Source: CAVOOW01 sp963697675 (GTDB lineage: Bacteria; Actinomycetota; Actinomycetes; JACCUZ01). Taken from it: 64,000 bases of DNA. The notes under the pieces were generated by a model that was given only the letters and a program-made list of their open reading frames with translations, was not told the DNA's origin and did no database searches. The stretch lies in contig CAVOOW010000006.1 of the NCBI GenBank assembly GCA_963697675.1, forward strand, positions 372,001-436,000, read 5' to 3'. The position numbers and the translations under genes are program-made. Of the stretch, positions 63,431 through 64,000 are shown in pieces; positions within the stretch are counted from its first letter, which is position 1, and each line of letters begins with the position of its first letter.

Positions 63431-63514
63431 GGCGGCCCCCTCCGGTGTCCCCGCACATTCCTAGCGCACCGCCGGTGCTCGTCCGGCACTTATCCACAAG
63501 CAACCCTGACCCTG

Positions 63515-63541
63515 TTGCGCAACAGCAAGATGCATTATACA
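63515..63541 (+). promoter_or_regulatory. Possible promoter of the last gene
   Basis: TTGCGC at 63515-63520 and TATACA at 63536-63541, spacer 15 bp (16 if shifted by one), in an AT-richer stretch about 40 bp before the TTG start codon. Confidence 0.4.
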
Positions 63542-63577
63542 AATGCAAACGCAAGCAAACGTAAGGAAGGAACGTCC

Positions 63578-64000
63578 TTGGCCGCCAGCCCCGGTCCGCG
63601 CACCCGGTTGTCGCCCGGCCGCACCCTGGCCGGCCTGCTGGTTCCCGCGGCGCTCGCGACCGCGTCGGCAGCGCTCGGGTGGGCCGCCACCGCTCCGATC
63701 GGTGCGGTCCGTGCACCCGGACCCGCACCGGTGGATGCCTTGCTGGCCGTCGGTGCCGCACTTGCGTGTGCCGGCGTCCTGGGGCTGGTGGCCGTTGGAT
63801 CGGCCCTCACTCTGGCCGTCGCCGTGACCGGCGGGCTGGCCGGTCGCTCGGCGGCCATGGCCCGGGCGCTCACCCCCCATGTCGTGCGGGCCACGGTGGG
63901 GCTGCTCGTCGGCGCCACGGTGGTCGGCGGACCAGGTTGCCTCCCGGACCGCACGGCGCATCCCATGGCGGTGGCCCGAATGGCGGCTGGGTCCGTTGCG
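63578..64000 (+). CDS. Membrane protein, 3' truncated by window edge
   Basis: 141 codons visible from TTG 63578, which follows AAGGAAGGA at 63563-63571. Hydrophobic helices around residues 16-35, 50-80 and 105-125 (TLAGLLVPAALATASAALGW, LAVGAALACAGVLGLVAVG). In related actinobacteria a LysM-domain protein starts at this place, but the LysM part would lie beyond the window, so that is only an expectation. Confidence 0.6.
   Translation, partial: MAASPGPRTRLSPGRTLAGLLVPAALATASAALGWAATAPIGAVRAPGPAPVDALLAVGAALACAGVLGLVAVGSALTLAVAVTGGLAGRSAAMARALTPHVVRATVGLLVGATVVGGPGCLPDRTAHPMAVARMAAGSVA

Overview
ORGANISM. The window is uniformly GC-rich, uses GTG (and some TTG) starts freely, and carries a WhiB1-type iron-sulfur regulator, a SigF-type stress sigma factor with its own anti-sigma factor, a PdtaS-like sensor kinase, a wax ester/triacylglycerol synthase and the large 180-kDa type of NAD-glutamate dehydrogenase. 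Together these indicate an actinobacterial (Actinomycetota) chromosome, perhaps near Nocardioidaceae, although the order cannot be fixed by eye. I saw no transposase, integrase, CRISPR array, rRNA or tRNA. LAYOUT. 1-6.6 kb: a 5'-truncated glycoside hydrolase, a cysteine-desulfurase-like aminotransferase, a stand-alone anti-sigma ATPase, an Orn/Lys/Arg-decarboxylase-fold enzyme and a DUF2278/lamin-tail protein. 6.7-14.5 kb: a surface-glycan block (glycosyltransferase, sugar O-methyltransferase, pyruvyl-transferase-like protein, GT29-like transferase, coiled-coil protein, SpsF cytidylyltransferase, PseB dehydratase). 14.6-22 kb: fatty-acid desaturase, GNAT, diguanylate cyclase, anti-sigma/SigF pair, lipid kinase and whiB1 with a CRP-like site upstream. 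22-27 kb: PdtaS kinase and a bioA-DUF2785-bioF operon. 27.2-38.7 kb: a same-strand run read leftward, from WS/DGAT through patatin, DUF6912, P5C dehydrogenase, a small membrane protein, tryptophan 2,3-dioxygenase and NAD-GDH to an HTH-ClpN pair. 38.8-40.5 kb: a cupredoxin-like lipoprotein coupled to a polytopic membrane protein. 40.8-50.8 kb: an amino-sugar uptake and catabolism locus (SIS protein, ROK kinase, Gfo/Idh/MocA, two ABC permeases, binding protein, secreted DUF4832 protein, DeoR regulator, divergent nagA). 50.8-53.8 kb: HAD, APH-like kinase and acyl-CoA dehydrogenase, the three domains of ACAD10 as separate genes. 53.8-64 kb: VIT1/CCC1-like transporter, DUF2252, HtrA-like protease, membrane-anchored PLC-like protein, polytopic membrane protein, CpaE-like ATPase, SAF protein, excisionase-type HTH, a conserved hypothetical and the start of a membrane protein. 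HOW IT WORKS TOGETHER. The amino-sugar locus can be read as a nearly complete pathway from extracellular glycan to the deacetylated hexosamine phosphate and beyond, lacking only a transporter ATPase. The leftward run joins neutral-lipid synthesis to proline, glutamate and tryptophan breakdown. The HTH-ClpN pair has two 18-bp operators embedded in a promoter that would make a leaderless mRNA. DATA QUALITY. Six genes carry seven frame breaks in all (near 1574, 5827, 18740, 22593, 23008, 27561 and 34435). Every one is explained by exactly one extra G or C, and every repaired length is divisible by three. This looks like uncorrected insertion errors rather than gene decay, so these genes are annotated across the break.
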